Below are positions 8,439 to 17,576 of a DNA stretch of 64,000 nucleotides, piece after piece. Made by a program: the position numbers and the translations under genes. Under the pieces are notes generated by a model. It worked only from the letters and a program-made list of their open reading frames with translations. It was not told where the DNA came from and did not search any database. Numbering within the stretch: the first letter of the stretch is position 1; every line of letters begins with the position of its first letter. This DNA is from Amycolatopsis granulosa (GTDB lineage Bacteria > Actinomycetota > Actinomycetes > Mycobacteriales > Pseudonocardiaceae), in assembly GCF_011758745.1 (NCBI RefSeq), contig NZ_JAANOV010000001.1, forward strand, positions 2,604,001-2,668,000. Direction: 5' to 3'.

Positions 8439-8897
8439 TCAGGCAGCCGGCCCGGGCACCCGTCCGACCCACGAACCGTGCGGCTCCAGGGTCAGCTCAC
8501 GCACGTCGTCGGGCCGGCGTTCCAGCCGCACCACCAGGTGGTCCGCGGACAGCCGGCCGGCGGCACCCTCCCCCCATTCCACCACCACCGCGGCGGACTC
8601 GAGGTCGGTGTCCAGGTCGAGGTCGTCGAGCTGGGTCAGATCGCCGCCCAGGCGGTAGGCGTCCACGTGCACCAGCGGGACACCGCGCTCCCCCGCCGGG
8701 TGCACGCGCGCGAGCACGAAGGTCGGCGAGCTGACCCGCCCGGACACGCCGAGTCCGGCCGCGATCCCGCGCGTCAGCACGGTCTTGCCCGCGCCGAGCG
8801 GACCGGCGAGCAGAACCAGGTCACCCGCCCGCATCGTGCGGCCCAGCGATTCGCCGAACGCCACCGTGTCCTCGGCCGTCTTCAGTTCGACGCTCAT
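8439..8897 (-). CDS. tsaE: tRNA threonylcarbamoyladenosine biosynthesis ATPase TsaE
   Basis: A 152-residue P-loop ATPase that drives turnover of the TsaB-TsaD complex. It has the Walker A motif AGPLGAGKTVLTRGIA, then SSPTFVLARVH and VHVDAYRL, the standard TsaE order. The chosen ATG at 8897 gives MSVELKTAEDTVAFGESLG and overlaps the hydrolase stop by four bases (ATGA). It lies downstream of alr as in M. tuberculosis (Rv3423c-Rv3422c), but is parted from tsaB by the malonate block. Confidence 0.95.
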   Translation of the reverse strand: MSVELKTAEDTVAFGESLGRTMRAGDLVLLAGPLGAGKTVLTRGIAAGLGVSGRVSSPTFVLARVHPAGERGVPLVHVDAYRLGGDLTQLDDLDLDTDLESAAVVVEWGEGAAGRLSADHLVVRLERRPDDVRELTLEPHGSWVGRVPGPAA

Positions 8898-9991
8898 GGG
8901 TTCAACCACCGCCACTTCCCCCGCGCGCCGGACTCCTCGGTCACGCCCGCGCATCGCTGTACCAGGTCGATGAGGTGGCTGTCGACCACCTCGGGCTGTT
9001 CGAGCTGCACCATGTGCCCGGCACCGCGCACCCGCACCAGCTCGGCGTCGGGCAGTTCGGCCGCGATCCGCTCGGCGTGCGAGTACGGCGTGAACCGGTC
9101 GGTGTCACCGCCGATCACGAGTACGTGCGCGTGCTTGAGACCGGCCAGCGCGGCGTACCGGTTGTGGCTGCCGAGCGTGTCGACGAACCCCACCAGCTCC
9201 TTCACCGACGTCACCGCCAGCATCTCCAGCATGAAGTCGACCAGCCGCGGGTCGACGTCACGGGAGCCGAACGCGAGCAGCCGCACCGCCTGCCGGGTCA
9301 GCTGCCCGCCGGCCGCGCGCACGAACTCGACCAGCCCCGGCTGCCACCCGGCGAGCTCGCCGACCCCGCGGGTGAGCGGGTTGTACTTGGAGAGCAGCCC
9401 CCGCGGCAGGCCCTTGCGGCCGACCTCGCCGGCGGCGGTGGCGATGAACGCGACACCGCAAATGCGGTCGGCGAACAGCTCCGGGTTCTGCTGGGCAAGC
9501 TCCATGATCACCATGCCACCCAGGGAGTGGCCCACGAGCACGATCGGCCCCTCGGGCGCGACCGCGCGCAACACCGCGTCCAGGTCCCTGGCGAGCTGTT
9601 CGATGGTGCTGGCGTTCTCGCTCGCCGGGCCGGACGTGCCGTGCCCGCGGTGGTCGTAGTAGACCTGACGGACGCGGGGCAGCGTGAGCGACGCCAGGTC
9701 GCGGCGCTGGAAGTGCCAGCTCAGCTGCGACAACGCGAACCCGTGCACCCCCACCACGGTCAGCTCCGGCTCACCGCCGTCCGCCGGGTCGATCTCGGAC
9801 ACCGACAGCGGGGTGCCGTCGTCGGCGGCGACGGTGGAGGTGCGGTCCGGGGCGAGGCTGCCCAGCGGTTCGGCGTCGAGCTGGTCGCGCTGACGCTGCT
9901 GCTGGGCGGTTACCGCGATGGTCGCCGCGGCGGTGCCGGTCACGAGCGCGACCGCGCCACCGAGCACGGTGAGCATCCGGCGGGACGCCAT
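8894..9991 (-). CDS. membrane-anchored alpha/beta hydrolase
   Basis: A 365-residue protein starting with a hydrophobic segment (MLTVLGGAVALVTGTAAATI), probably an uncleaved anchor or signal, followed by an alpha/beta-hydrolase domain. The nucleophile elbow is LVGHSLGGMVIME, the acid is likely the Asp in IGGDTDRFTPY, and the base His is in RGAGHMVQLEQPE. HGFALSQLSWHFQ supplies the oxyanion region. The start overlaps the alr stop by one base (TGATG) and the stop overlaps tsaE by four, making an alr-hydrolase-tsaE operon. The substrate is unknown. Confidence 0.88.
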   Translation of the reverse strand: MASRRMLTVLGGAVALVTGTAAATIAVTAQQQRQRDQLDAEPLGSLAPDRTSTVAADDGTPLSVSEIDPADGGEPELTVVGVHGFALSQLSWHFQRRDLASLTLPRVRQVYYDHRGHGTSGPASENASTIEQLARDLDAVLRAVAPEGPIVLVGHSLGGMVIMELAQQNPELFADRICGVAFIATAAGEVGRKGLPRGLLSKYNPLTRGVGELAGWQPGLVEFVRAAGGQLTRQAVRLLAFGSRDVDPRLVDFMLEMLAVTSVKELVGFVDTLGSHNRYAALAGLKHAHVLVIGGDTDRFTPYSHAERIAAELPDAELVRVRGAGHMVQLEQPEVVDSHLIDLVQRCAGVTEESGARGKWRWLNP

Positions 9992-11115
9992 CAGGCGTCC
10001 TCCCCCACGTACCGCCGGTGGATCCGCGGCCGGTACATGCCGGTGACGATCTCGTAGTCGATGGTGCCGATCTTGTCGGCCCATTCGCGCGCGGTCGGCT
10101 CACCGCGGTCGCCGTTGCCGAACAGCACCACCTCCGCGCCCAGCGGCGGCTCGTCGTCACCGCAGTCGACGACGAGCTGGTCCATGCACACGCGCCCGGC
10201 GACCGGGCGGCGCTTGCCGTGCAGCCACACGTCCATGCGGCCGGACAACGTGCGCGGGACACCGTCGGCGTAGCCGGTGGGCACCAGAGCCAGGGTGGTG
10301 TCCCGCTCAGCGGTCCACGTGTGTCCATAGGAGACGGACTCGCCGGCGCGGATCCGTTTGGTGTGCACGACCGAGGACCGGAAGGTCATGACCGGCCGCA
10401 GGTCCTCGGGCTCCGGGTTGGGGTTGAGTCCGTACGCCGCGATGCCCGGCCGGACCAGGTCGAAGTGCAGGTCCGGCCGGTTCAGCGTCGCGGCCGAGTT
10501 CGCGATGTGCCGCAACGGGTCCAGACCCGCGTCGCGCGCGATCCGGTAGGCGGCGTGGAAACGTTCGGCCTGCCGGTCGATCGACGGGTGGCCCGGCTCG
10601 TCCGCGCACGCGAGGTGCGACCAGATCGCGACGACCTCGACGTGCGGCTCCGCGGCGGCTTCCTTGACCAGGGCGGGCCAGTCCTCGGCGGGACAGCCGT
10701 TGCGGGACAGGCCGGTGTCGATCTTCAGGTGGACGCGGGCACGGGTGCCGGTGCGGCGGGCGGCGTCGGCGATGCGAGACAGCTCGGTCAGCGAGCTGGC
10801 GGCGAGATCGACCCCGGCGGTGACGCCCGGCGCGAAGTCCATGGTGGGCAGGTCGAGCCAGCTCAGGATGGGCGCGGTGACACCGGCCTCGCGCAGCGCG
10901 AGGGCTTCGCCGAGGGAACACGCACCGAGCCAGGTCGCACCGGCCTGGAGCGCGGCGCGCGCGACGGGCACGGCGCCGTGACCGTAGCCGTCGGCCTTGA
11001 CGACGACCATCGTGGCGGCGCCGGAAGCTGCCGCCCGGCTCGCGAGCAGGGTGACGTTGTGCCGCAGGGCAGTCAGGTCGACGACGACCTCGGCGCGGGG
11101 GAGGTGAGAGCTCAT
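9991..11115 (-). CDS. alr: alanine racemase
   Basis: A 374-residue PLP enzyme making D-alanine for peptidoglycan. The PLP-binding Lys is in MVVVKADGYGHGA near residue 40 and the catalytic Tyr in ALVPTGYADGVPR. CMDQLVVDC is also conserved. The ATG at 11115, after GGGGG, gives MSSHLPRAEVVVDLTALRHN, the usual beginning; a GTG six codons upstream is in frame but less well placed. It is the first gene of the alr-hydrolase-tsaE operon. Confidence 0.97.
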   Translation of the reverse strand: MSSHLPRAEVVVDLTALRHNVTLLASRAAASGAATMVVVKADGYGHGAVPVARAALQAGATWLGACSLGEALALREAGVTAPILSWLDLPTMDFAPGVTAGVDLAASSLTELSRIADAARRTGTRARVHLKIDTGLSRNGCPAEDWPALVKEAAAEPHVEVVAIWSHLACADEPGHPSIDRQAERFHAAYRIARDAGLDPLRHIANSAATLNRPDLHFDLVRPGIAAYGLNPNPEPEDLRPVMTFRSSVVHTKRIRAGESVSYGHTWTAERDTTLALVPTGYADGVPRTLSGRMDVWLHGKRRPVAGRVCMDQLVVDCGDDEPPLGAEVVLFGNGDRGEPTAREWADKIGTIDYEIVTGMYRPRIHRRYVGEDA

Positions 11116-11216
11116 CGACCCCCATTTTCCCACGTCGGCGACAACACCGCGGCAGCGGCCGGGAACCGCCGTGAGCGGCCCGGGCGGCGGTCACCCAGCT
11201 GGTGCGGCACCCGAGG

Positions 11217-12635
11217 TCAGGCCCCTTGAACCGGCACGTCGTGCACCAGCTGCCGCACCGCCAGGTGCCGTCCCCTGATCTCCTCGCCCACCTCGGGCGA
11301 GGCGGGCCGCTCCAGGGTCACCTGGGTCTTCGCCTCCCACGCCGGCGGTTCGGCGCCGCCCGCGAGGGCCCATGCCGCCTGCCGCGCGGCGCCCAGCGCC
11401 ACGTGCTCCGCCGGATCCGGCACCACCACCGGCGCCCCGAACACGATGGGCGCGACGGCCCGCACCGCTGCCGACTGGGCCGCACCGCCGATCAGCAGCA
11501 CGCGCCGCACCGGCACACCCTGCGCCGCCACCGCGTCCAGGCCCGCCGACAACCCGCACAACATGCCCTCGACCGCGGCGCGGGCCAGGTTCTCCGGCGT
11601 CATGTTGCTCCGCCGCAACCCGTGCAGCGAACCGGCCGCAGACGGCAGGTTCGGGGTGCGTTCGCCGTCCAGGTACGGCAGCAACGTCAGGCCCCCGGCC
11701 CCCGGCGGCGCGGACAACGCCAGCCGGTCCAGACCCGCCAGGTCGGTGCCCAGCATGCCGGCCGTGGCGGTCAGCACACGCGCCGCGTTCAGCGTGCAGG
11801 CCAGCGGGAGGAACCGCCCCGTGGCGTCCGCGAACCCGGCGACCAGGCCGGACGGGTCCGCCGGTGCCGTCCCGCTCACACCGAACACCGTCCCGCTCGT
11901 GCCCAGCGACACCACCACGTCACCGTCACCGAGGCCCAGTGCCAGCGCCGCGGCCATGTTGTCGCCGGTGCCCGCCGACACCAGCACGCCGGTGGGAGTG
12001 CGTCCCGCCGCCTCCGCCGGACCCAGCACCCGCGGCAGCTCCGGGTCGCGGCCACCGAACGCGTGCTTGAGGATGTCCCGGCGGTACACCCCGCCGGCAG
12101 GTGAGAAGTAGCCGGTGCCCGACGCGTCACCGCGGTCGGTGACGGCATCGCCACCGGTCAGGCGCCAGGTCAGCCAGTCGTGCGGCAGCAGCACGCGCGC
12201 GACCCGGTCGGCCGGCCCGGGCTCGTGCTCCGCCAGCCACCGCAGCTTGGTGACCGTGAAGCTGGCGACGGGCACCGACCCGACCGCCTCCGTCCACGCG
12301 GCCGGCCCGCCCAGCTCCCGCACCAGGTCCCCGGCGGCCCGGCTGGACCGCGTGTCGTTCCACAGCAGCGCCGGGCGCACGACCTCGCCGTCCTCGTCGA
12401 CGGTCACCATGCCGTGCTGCTGACCGCCGACCCCGAGCGCCACGACCCCGTCCAGCAACCCGTCGCTCGCCTCGGTGAACGCCCGCCACCACTCGCGCGG
12501 GTCGACCTCGGTCGCGTCGGGGTGGGCCGCCCGGCCGGTGCGGACCACGGCGCCGGTCCCGGCGTCGCAGACGACGACCTTCGTGGACTGCGTGGAGGAG
12601 TCGATCCCGGCCACGAGTGCGGGCTTGCCCGTCAT
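11217..12635 (-). CDS. xylB: FGGY-family carbohydrate kinase, probably xylulokinase
   Basis: A 472-residue sugar kinase. The N-terminal phosphate loop [15 protein letters not shown] and the later [12 protein letters not shown] and [16 protein letters not shown] segments are typical of the XylB branch of FGGY kinases. [10 protein letters not shown] matches the xylulokinase substrate loop. GGGAGG precedes the ATG at 12635 at good spacing. No xylose isomerase is adjacent, and M. tuberculosis lacks this gene at this place, so it looks like an insertion in the alr-nnr stretch. The exact sugar is inferred. Confidence 0.85.
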   Translation of the reverse strand: MTGKPALVAGIDSSTQSTKVVVCDAGTGAVVRTGRAAHPDATEVDPREWWRAFTEASDGLLDGVVALGVGGQQHGMVTVDEDGEVVRPALLWNDTRSSRAAGDLVRELGGPAAWTEAVGSVPVASFTVTKLRWLAEHEPGPADRVARVLLPHDWLTWRLTGGDAVTDRGDASGTGYFSPAGGVYRRDILKHAFGGRDPELPRVLGPAEAAGRTPTGVLVSAGTGDNMAAALALGLGDGDVVVSLGTSGTVFGVSGTAPADPSGLVAGFADATGRFLPLACTLNAARVLTATAGMLGTDLAGLDRLALSAPPGAGGLTLLPYLDGERTPNLPSAAGSLHGLRRSNMTPENLARAAVEGMLCGLSAGLDAVAAQGVPVRRVLLIGGAAQSAAVRAVAPIVFGAPVVVPDPAEHVALGAARQAAWALAGGAEPPAWEAKTQVTLERPASPEVGEEIRGRHLAVRQLVHDVPVQGA

Positions 12636-12692
12636 GCGTCCTCCCGAAAGTTCGGCGACCAGCACTTCCACACTCAACACGAAATCCGGTGA

Positions 12693-14126
12693 CTAGAGAG
12701 CCCGTATCCGCCGGATGGCGGCCGGGAGCGCGGCGACGATGCCGGACGCCGACACCGGCACCCCGCGCGCCGCGAACTCGCCGGCGAGCGAGTGCACGTG
12801 CGCGGCGCACCCCGCGGCGAGCCAGGGATCCAGGCCGCTCGCCAGGAGCGAACCGATCAGGCCGGACAGCACGTCGCCGGACCCGGCGGTGGCCAGCCAC
12901 GATCCGCGCGCCACGTTCACCAGCACCCGCCCATCCGGGTCCGCGACGATGGTGACGTTGCCCTTGAGCAGCACCACCGCATCGAACTTCGCCGCGGCCT
13001 CGCGCACGGACGCCACGCGGTCCTCGCCCGGCGGGCGTCCCATCAGCCGTTCGAACTCGCCCGCGTGCGGGGTCAGCACCAGGGGCGTGCCCGGGTCGCG
13101 GGCGTCCAGCACGTCCGGCCGGTGAGCCATCAGCGTGGTCGCGTCGGCGTCCGCGCAGACCGGCACCCCGGCGCCGAGCACCTGGGCGAGCACGTCGAGC
13201 CCCTCGCGGCCGGTGCCGGTACCCGGCCCGACCACCCACGCCTGCACCCGTCCGGCGTCGGTCACCGAACCGGTGGCGATGACCTCCGGCCACCGGGACC
13301 GCACCACATCTGCCGCCGGGCCGGCGTAGCGCACCATGCCGGACGTAGCCAGCACCGCGGACCCGGTCGCGAGCACCGCGGCCCCCGGGTAGGTCGCCGA
13401 ACCGGCGGCGATACCCGTCACGCCCTGGCTGTACTTGTTGTCCTCGGGACCGGGCACCGGCCAGGCGAGACCGACGTCGACGGCGTCCAGCTGACGCAGA
13501 TCCGGGTCGTCGAGCTCCAGCCCGATGTCGACGAGCTCGACCCGCCCGCAGCGGGACGGGTTGAGCACGTGCACCGGCTTGCGTGCGCCGAACGTCACCG
13601 TCCGGGTGGCCGTGACCGCCTCGCCCGGCACCACTCCGGTGTCCGGTTCGACACCGCTGGGCAGGTCGACCGCCAGCACCGGCGCGGCGATGCGCGCGAC
13701 CAGCTCCGCCGCGTCCGGACGCAGCCCACCGTGCGCGGACAGGCCGACGATGCCGTCGATCACCAGGTCGGCGGCCGCCAGCACGGCCGGACCGTCGTCG
13801 GCGGCCACCACCCGGCCCCGCGCGCGGCGCAACGCGGCCAGCCCCGCGGGGTGCGCCTTGCCGGGCTGGAGCAGGATCGCGGTGACGCTCACGTTGCGCC
13901 GTCGGAGGAACGCACCGGCCCACAACGCGTCACCGCCGTTGTTGCCCGCCCCGACCAGCAGCGCGACGCGGCGGCCGGACACCTTCCCGGTGTGCTCGGC
14001 CAGCATCTCGGCGGCGTGCACGGAGACCGCGAACGCGGCCTTGCGCATCAGCGCCCCGTCCGGGGTGACGGCCAGCAGCCGTTCCTCGGCCGCGCGGATC
14101 CGGTCGGTCTTCCAGAAGCCTCGCAT
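12693..14126 (-). CDS. nnr: bifunctional NAD(P)H-hydrate repair enzyme (epimerase plus dehydratase)
   Basis: A 477-residue fusion. Residues about 1-210 are the YjeF-type epimerase (LVGAGNNGGDALWAGAFLRR, LAVDLPSGVEPDTG). The C-terminal half is the ADP/ATP-dependent dehydratase (VLTPHAGEFERLMG, KGNVTIVADPDG, WLATAGSGDVLSG). Together they repair hydrated NADH and NADPH. TAGATT ends six bases before the ATG, suggesting a leaderless transcript. The position next to glmS follows the mycobacterial order (Rv3433c-Rv3436c). Confidence 0.95.
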   Translation of the reverse strand: MRGFWKTDRIRAAEERLLAVTPDGALMRKAAFAVSVHAAEMLAEHTGKVSGRRVALLVGAGNNGGDALWAGAFLRRRNVSVTAILLQPGKAHPAGLAALRRARGRVVAADDGPAVLAAADLVIDGIVGLSAHGGLRPDAAELVARIAAPVLAVDLPSGVEPDTGVVPGEAVTATRTVTFGARKPVHVLNPSRCGRVELVDIGLELDDPDLRQLDAVDVGLAWPVPGPEDNKYSQGVTGIAAGSATYPGAAVLATGSAVLATSGMVRYAGPAADVVRSRWPEVIATGSVTDAGRVQAWVVGPGTGTGREGLDVLAQVLGAGVPVCADADATTLMAHRPDVLDARDPGTPLVLTPHAGEFERLMGRPPGEDRVASVREAAAKFDAVVLLKGNVTIVADPDGRVLVNVARGSWLATAGSGDVLSGLIGSLLASGLDPWLAAGCAAHVHSLAGEFAARGVPVSASGIVAALPAAIRRIRAL

Positions 14127-14132
14127 CGCTCG

Positions 14133-14138
14133 AATCTA
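14133..14138 (-). promoter_or_regulatory. -10 element TAGATT of a leaderless promoter for nnr
   Basis: TAGATT fits the TAnnnT consensus and is followed after six bases (CGAGCG) by the nnr ATG at 14126. No ribosome binding site lies between, so the message probably begins at the start codon. Confidence 0.5.
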
Positions 14139-14167
14139 GCGGCGCGCGGCGCCGCGGGTGCGGTGAT

Positions 14168-16030
14168 CTACTCGACCGTCACCGACTTCGCCAGGTTCCG
14201 CGGCTTGTCGACGTCGTACCCGCGGGAGCGCGCGATCTCGGCCGACAACACCTGCAGCGGCACCGTCGAGACCAGCGGCTGCAACAGGGTCGGCACCGCC
14301 GGCACCTCGATCAGCTCGTCGGCGAACGGGCGCACGGTGTCGTCGCCCTCCTCGGCGATGACGATGGTGCGCGCGCCACGGGCCTGGATCTCGCTGATGT
14401 TGGACACCAGCTTGGCGTGCAGCACCGCGCGGCCCTTCGGCGACGGCATGACGACGACGACCGGCAGGCCCTCCTCGATCAGCGCGATCGGGCCGTGCTT
14501 GAGCTCACCGGCGGCGAACGCCTCGGCGTGCATGTACGCCAGCTCCTTGAGCTTGAGCGCACCCTCCAGCGCGACCGGGTAACCGACGTGCCTGCCGAGG
14601 AACAGCACCGCCTTCGAGTCGGCGATACCGCGGCTCACCGCACGCACCTGGTCCACAGTGGACAGTACCTTGTGCACGGCGGCCGGCATGGCCTCCAGCT
14701 CGGCGAACTCACGCGCCACCTCGTCCGGGTACTTGGTGCCGCGCGCCTGCGCGAGCGCGAGGCCGACGAGGTAGTTCGCCGCGATCTGCGACAGGAACGT
14801 CTTCGTCGCCGCGACACCGACCTCCGGGCCGGCGTGCGTGTAGAGCACGGCGTCGGACTCGCGCGGGATCTGGGCGCCGTTGGTGTTGCAGACCGCCAGC
14901 ACGCGGGCCTTCTGGTCGCGGGCGTGGCGGATCGCCTCCAGCGTGTCGGCGGTCTCCCCGGACTGCGACACGGCCACGACCAGCGTGTCGCGGTCCAGCA
15001 CCGGGTCCCGGTAGCGGAACTCGCTGGCCAGCTCGACCTCGACCGGCAGGCGGCACCAGTGCTCGATCGCGTACTTCGCGACCAGCCCGGAGTGGTAGGC
15101 CGAACCACAGGCGACCACGAACACCTTGTCGACCTCACGCAGGTCCTGGTCGGAAAGGCGCTGCTCGTCGAGCACCACGCGGCCGCGGTCGAAGTGCCCG
15201 CGCAGCGTGTTCGCGAGCGCCTCCGGCTGCTCCTCGATCTCCTTGAGCATGAAGTAGTCGTGGCCGCCCTTTTCCGCGGCGGAGAGGTCCCAGTCGACCG
15301 TGAACGGCTTGCCCTGCGCGGGTTCGCCGGCGAAGTCGGAGATGTCGTAGCCGTCTCGCGTGATGACCACGACCTGGTCCTGTCCCAGCTCCACGGCCTC
15401 GCGGGTGTGCTCGATGAACGCCGACACGTCGGAGGCGACGAAGTGCTCACGCTCGCCGACACCCACGACCAGCGGGGACGACCGGCGGGCCGCGACGATC
15501 ATGTCCGGCTCGTCGGCGTGGGTCACGACCAGCGTGAACGCACCCTCCAGTCGGCGGCAGACCGTGCGGACACTGGCGGGCAGGTCACCGGCGGTGGGGC
15601 CGTCGGCGTAGGCACGGGCCACCAGGTGGGCGGCGGTCTCGGTGTCGGTGTCGCTGGTCATCTCGACACCGTCGGACTCCAGCTCGGCGCGCAGGGCGGC
15701 GAAGTTCTCGATGATGCCGTTGTGCACCACGGCGACGCGCTGGGTGGCGTCCCGGTGCGGGTGCGAGTTGCGGTCGATCGGCGCGCCGTGCGTGGCCCAC
15801 CGGGTGTGGCCCATGCCCGCGGTGCCGGCGAACCGGCCGAGCCCGGTTTCGGCGAGGGCGCCCTCCAGGTTTGCCAGGCGACCGGCCTTGCGTTCGACGG
15901 TCAGCGCTCCCGTGCCGTCCAGCACGGCCACACCGGCCGAGTCGTAGCCCCGGTACTCCATCCGGCGAAGCCCGCCGAGCACGACGTCCAGCGCCGGCCG
16001 GTGACCGACATATCCCACGATTCCGCACAC
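14168..16030 (-). CDS. glmS: glutamine--fructose-6-phosphate aminotransferase (isomerising)
   Basis: A 620-residue enzyme catalysing the first step to UDP-GlcNAc. The nucleophile is Cys2 (MCGIVGYVGHRPALD), followed by the glutaminase motifs MEYRGYDSAGVAV, GHTRWATHG and VVHNGIIEN. Two SIS sugar-isomerase domains follow (SQSGETADTLEAI and FLGRHVGYPVALEGALKLKE), ending in the conserved DKPRNLAKSVTVE tail. The start is GTG, six bases after a TAGGCT element, so translation is probably leaderless. No glmS-ribozyme-like leader can exist upstream. With glmM at 20612 it supplies amino-sugar precursors. Confidence 0.97.
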   Translation of the reverse strand: MCGIVGYVGHRPALDVVLGGLRRMEYRGYDSAGVAVLDGTGALTVERKAGRLANLEGALAETGLGRFAGTAGMGHTRWATHGAPIDRNSHPHRDATQRVAVVHNGIIENFAALRAELESDGVEMTSDTDTETAAHLVARAYADGPTAGDLPASVRTVCRRLEGAFTLVVTHADEPDMIVAARRSSPLVVGVGEREHFVASDVSAFIEHTREAVELGQDQVVVITRDGYDISDFAGEPAQGKPFTVDWDLSAAEKGGHDYFMLKEIEEQPEALANTLRGHFDRGRVVLDEQRLSDQDLREVDKVFVVACGSAYHSGLVAKYAIEHWCRLPVEVELASEFRYRDPVLDRDTLVVAVSQSGETADTLEAIRHARDQKARVLAVCNTNGAQIPRESDAVLYTHAGPEVGVAATKTFLSQIAANYLVGLALAQARGTKYPDEVAREFAELEAMPAAVHKVLSTVDQVRAVSRGIADSKAVLFLGRHVGYPVALEGALKLKELAYMHAEAFAAGELKHGPIALIEEGLPVVVVMPSPKGRAVLHAKLVSNISEIQARGARTIVIAEEGDDTVRPFADELIEVPAVPTLLQPLVSTVPLQVLSAEIARSRGYDVDKPRNLAKSVTVE

Positions 16031-16036
16031 ACCACC

Positions 16037-16042
16037 AGCCTA
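16037..16042 (-). promoter_or_regulatory. -10 element TAGGCT of a leaderless promoter for glmS
   Basis: TAGGCT is followed by GGTGGT and then the GTG start at 16030. The six-base spacing leaves no room for a leader or ribosome binding site. Confidence 0.6.
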
Positions 16043-16138
16043 ACGAGGGATGCGCGGGACGCTCCCCCGGCTCATCTCCGCTCCGGTGAAACCGCGCTTC
16101 CGATGGATGTTGCGCGGCCGGGACGGGGTGGGCTGCCC

Positions 16139-16144
16139 TAAGCT
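16139..16144 (+). promoter_or_regulatory. -10 element TAAGCT of a leaderless promoter for the hydrolase at 16152
   Basis: TAAGCT is followed by seven bases (GCCGACC) and the ATG at 16152. No Shine-Dalgarno sequence is present, which supports leaderless initiation and fixes the start codon. Confidence 0.5.
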
Positions 16145-16151
16145 GCCGACC

Positions 16152-16964
16152 ATGGTCAGCAAGCCCAAGGAGCTGCTCGAAGAGCTGTCGCACGCGGGAC
16201 CGCACGAGGTGCTGCGCGGCAACCTCGCGCTCGCCGGATTGCCGGGTGTGGTGTTCACCCCACGAACCGGCCTGAACCTGCCTGCGGTGGCGTTCGGCCA
16301 CGGGTGGCTCCAGCCGCCCGGCCGGTACCGGGGGCTGCTGAGCCACCTGGCGAGCTGGGGTGTGATCGCGGCCGCACCGGCGACGCAGCAGGGACCGCTG
16401 CCGTCGCACCGCCTGCTGGCCGCCGACCTGCGCACGACCCTCGACGTGGTCACCGGCGTGCGCCTCGGGCAGGACGACATCAGCGTCGACGCCGAGCGGC
16501 TCGGGCTGGCGGGCCACTCCACCGGCGGCGGCGCGGCGGTGCTGGCCGCCGCTTCGGGAGGTGTCCGGGCAGTGGCCACCTTCGCCGCCGCGCAGACCCT
16601 GCCGTCGGCGAGCGCGGCGGCGGTGAAGATCACCGCGCCGGGGCTGCACCTGGCCGTCGACGGCGACCTGGTGGCCCCCGCGGGCGGCAACGCCGAGGCG
16701 ATCGCCCAGGCATGGGGCGGACCGGTCCAGTTCCGCAAAGTCGGCAAGTCGACCCACCTCGGGTTGACCGAGGGCAGCCACTGGAGCCAGCGGCTGCTGC
16801 ACGGCAAGCCGAACCACCGGACGCAGGTGCTGGTCCGCGCGCTGTTCACGGCGTTCTTCCTGACGCACCTCACCGGGACCGACAAGTACCGCCCCCTGCT
16901 GGAGTCGGATGTGAAACGCGCGTCGATCGGCTTCGAGCGCGGCCCGGAGCCGGTGGCCGCCTAG
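16152..16964 (+). CDS. alpha/beta hydrolase, dienelactone-hydrolase/cutinase-like fold
   Basis: A 270-residue cytoplasmic hydrolase without a signal peptide. FGHGWLQPPGRYRGLLSHLA supplies the oxyanion loop and GLAGHSTGGGAAVLAA the nucleophile elbow. The probable acid is in HLAVDGDLVAP and the base in KSTHLGLTEGSHWSQ. Overall it resembles the chlorophyllase/PET-hydrolase-like group, but those are normally secreted. It is divergent from glmS with 121 bases between starts. A longer frame begins at 16050, but the ATG at 16152 follows a good -10 element. The substrate is unknown. Confidence 0.8.
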   Translation: MVSKPKELLEELSHAGPHEVLRGNLALAGLPGVVFTPRTGLNLPAVAFGHGWLQPPGRYRGLLSHLASWGVIAAAPATQQGPLPSHRLLAADLRTTLDVVTGVRLGQDDISVDAERLGLAGHSTGGGAAVLAAASGGVRAVATFAAAQTLPSASAAAVKITAPGLHLAVDGDLVAPAGGNAEAIAQAWGGPVQFRKVGKSTHLGLTEGSHWSQRLLHGKPNHRTQVLVRALFTAFFLTHLTGTDKYRPLLESDVKRASIGFERGPEPVAA

Positions 16965-17169
16965 CCGGGGCGATCCCCTGACCGCTCACGTGCCGGCAGG
17001 GCGGCCCCGTCGCAGCTCGCCCGCAGACGCGGCGGCCCCGTGACCGCTCGACTCGTAGCCCGGCCCAGTCCGGCCCGGCCGTGCCCTAGCGTGGCCGGCG
17101 GGCCGGAAACCGCCCCTCCCGGCGAGCATCCGGTCCGGTTGTCGGCGAACGTGAGAGCACGGCCCCGCA

Positions 17170-17186
17170 CCACCCGCTCCGGGTGG
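17170..17186. terminator. hairpin in the convergent gap before the T7SS-type cassette end
   Basis: CCACCCG pairs with CGGGTGG around CTC, followed by the palindrome CCCGATCGGG. It lies in the 240-base gap between the hydrolase stop (16964) and the stop of the 123-residue gene (17205). The rest of the gap shows no coding signal, only two copies of TGACCGCTC. Confidence 0.35.
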
Positions 17187-17204
17187 CGTCCGCCCGATCG
17201 GGCC

Positions 17205-17576
17205 TCAGCCGAGCCAGTCCTTGGTGGAGTAGTCGTCCTCGGCTTCCTCCGGGCGGGCGTGGCGGCCCCGGCGACCCGTCGGCCGGGGCGGGGACGCGTG
17301 GCGGTTGGTCGGCTCGGTGGACATCTCCGGATCTTCGAAGGCCATGCCGAGTGCGGCGTTGGGGTCGGGCTTCTCCCGCAGTTCCCAGCCCGCGGCGGTC
17401 TTCGCGCGAGCGGCCTGCTCGACGAGGCGCTGCACGGTGGCCGCGGCCGCCGCCGTCAGGTCGTCGGTGCGGGTCCGGCTGTCCGCGAGGCTCGCGGCGA
17501 CGCGGCGGCTGATCAGGTCCTGGCGGGCGACCCGCTCGGCCGCGATCGCGTCGAGCCTGGCCTGGAACTCACTCAC
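17205..17576 (-). CDS. small coiled protein, last gene of a T7SS-substrate-type cassette
   Basis: A 123-residue protein of unknown function. The first 85 residues are helical and charged (MSEFQARLDAIAAERVARQD, then TAAAAATVQRLVEQAARAK) and could form a coiled coil. The last third is a disordered Pro/Arg/Glu tail ending STKDWLG. The GTG start sits in GTGA, overlapping the stop of the 887-residue gene by four bases, so the two are made together. Small coiled proteins (for example EspL-like YbaB-fold chaperones) often accompany EspC/EspB-type substrates, but I cannot place it in that family. Confidence 0.7.
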   Translation of the reverse strand: MSEFQARLDAIAAERVARQDLISRRVAASLADSRTRTDDLTAAAAATVQRLVEQAARAKTAAGWELREKPDPNAALGMAFEDPEMSTEPTNRHASPPRPTGRRGRHARPEEAEDDYSTKDWLG

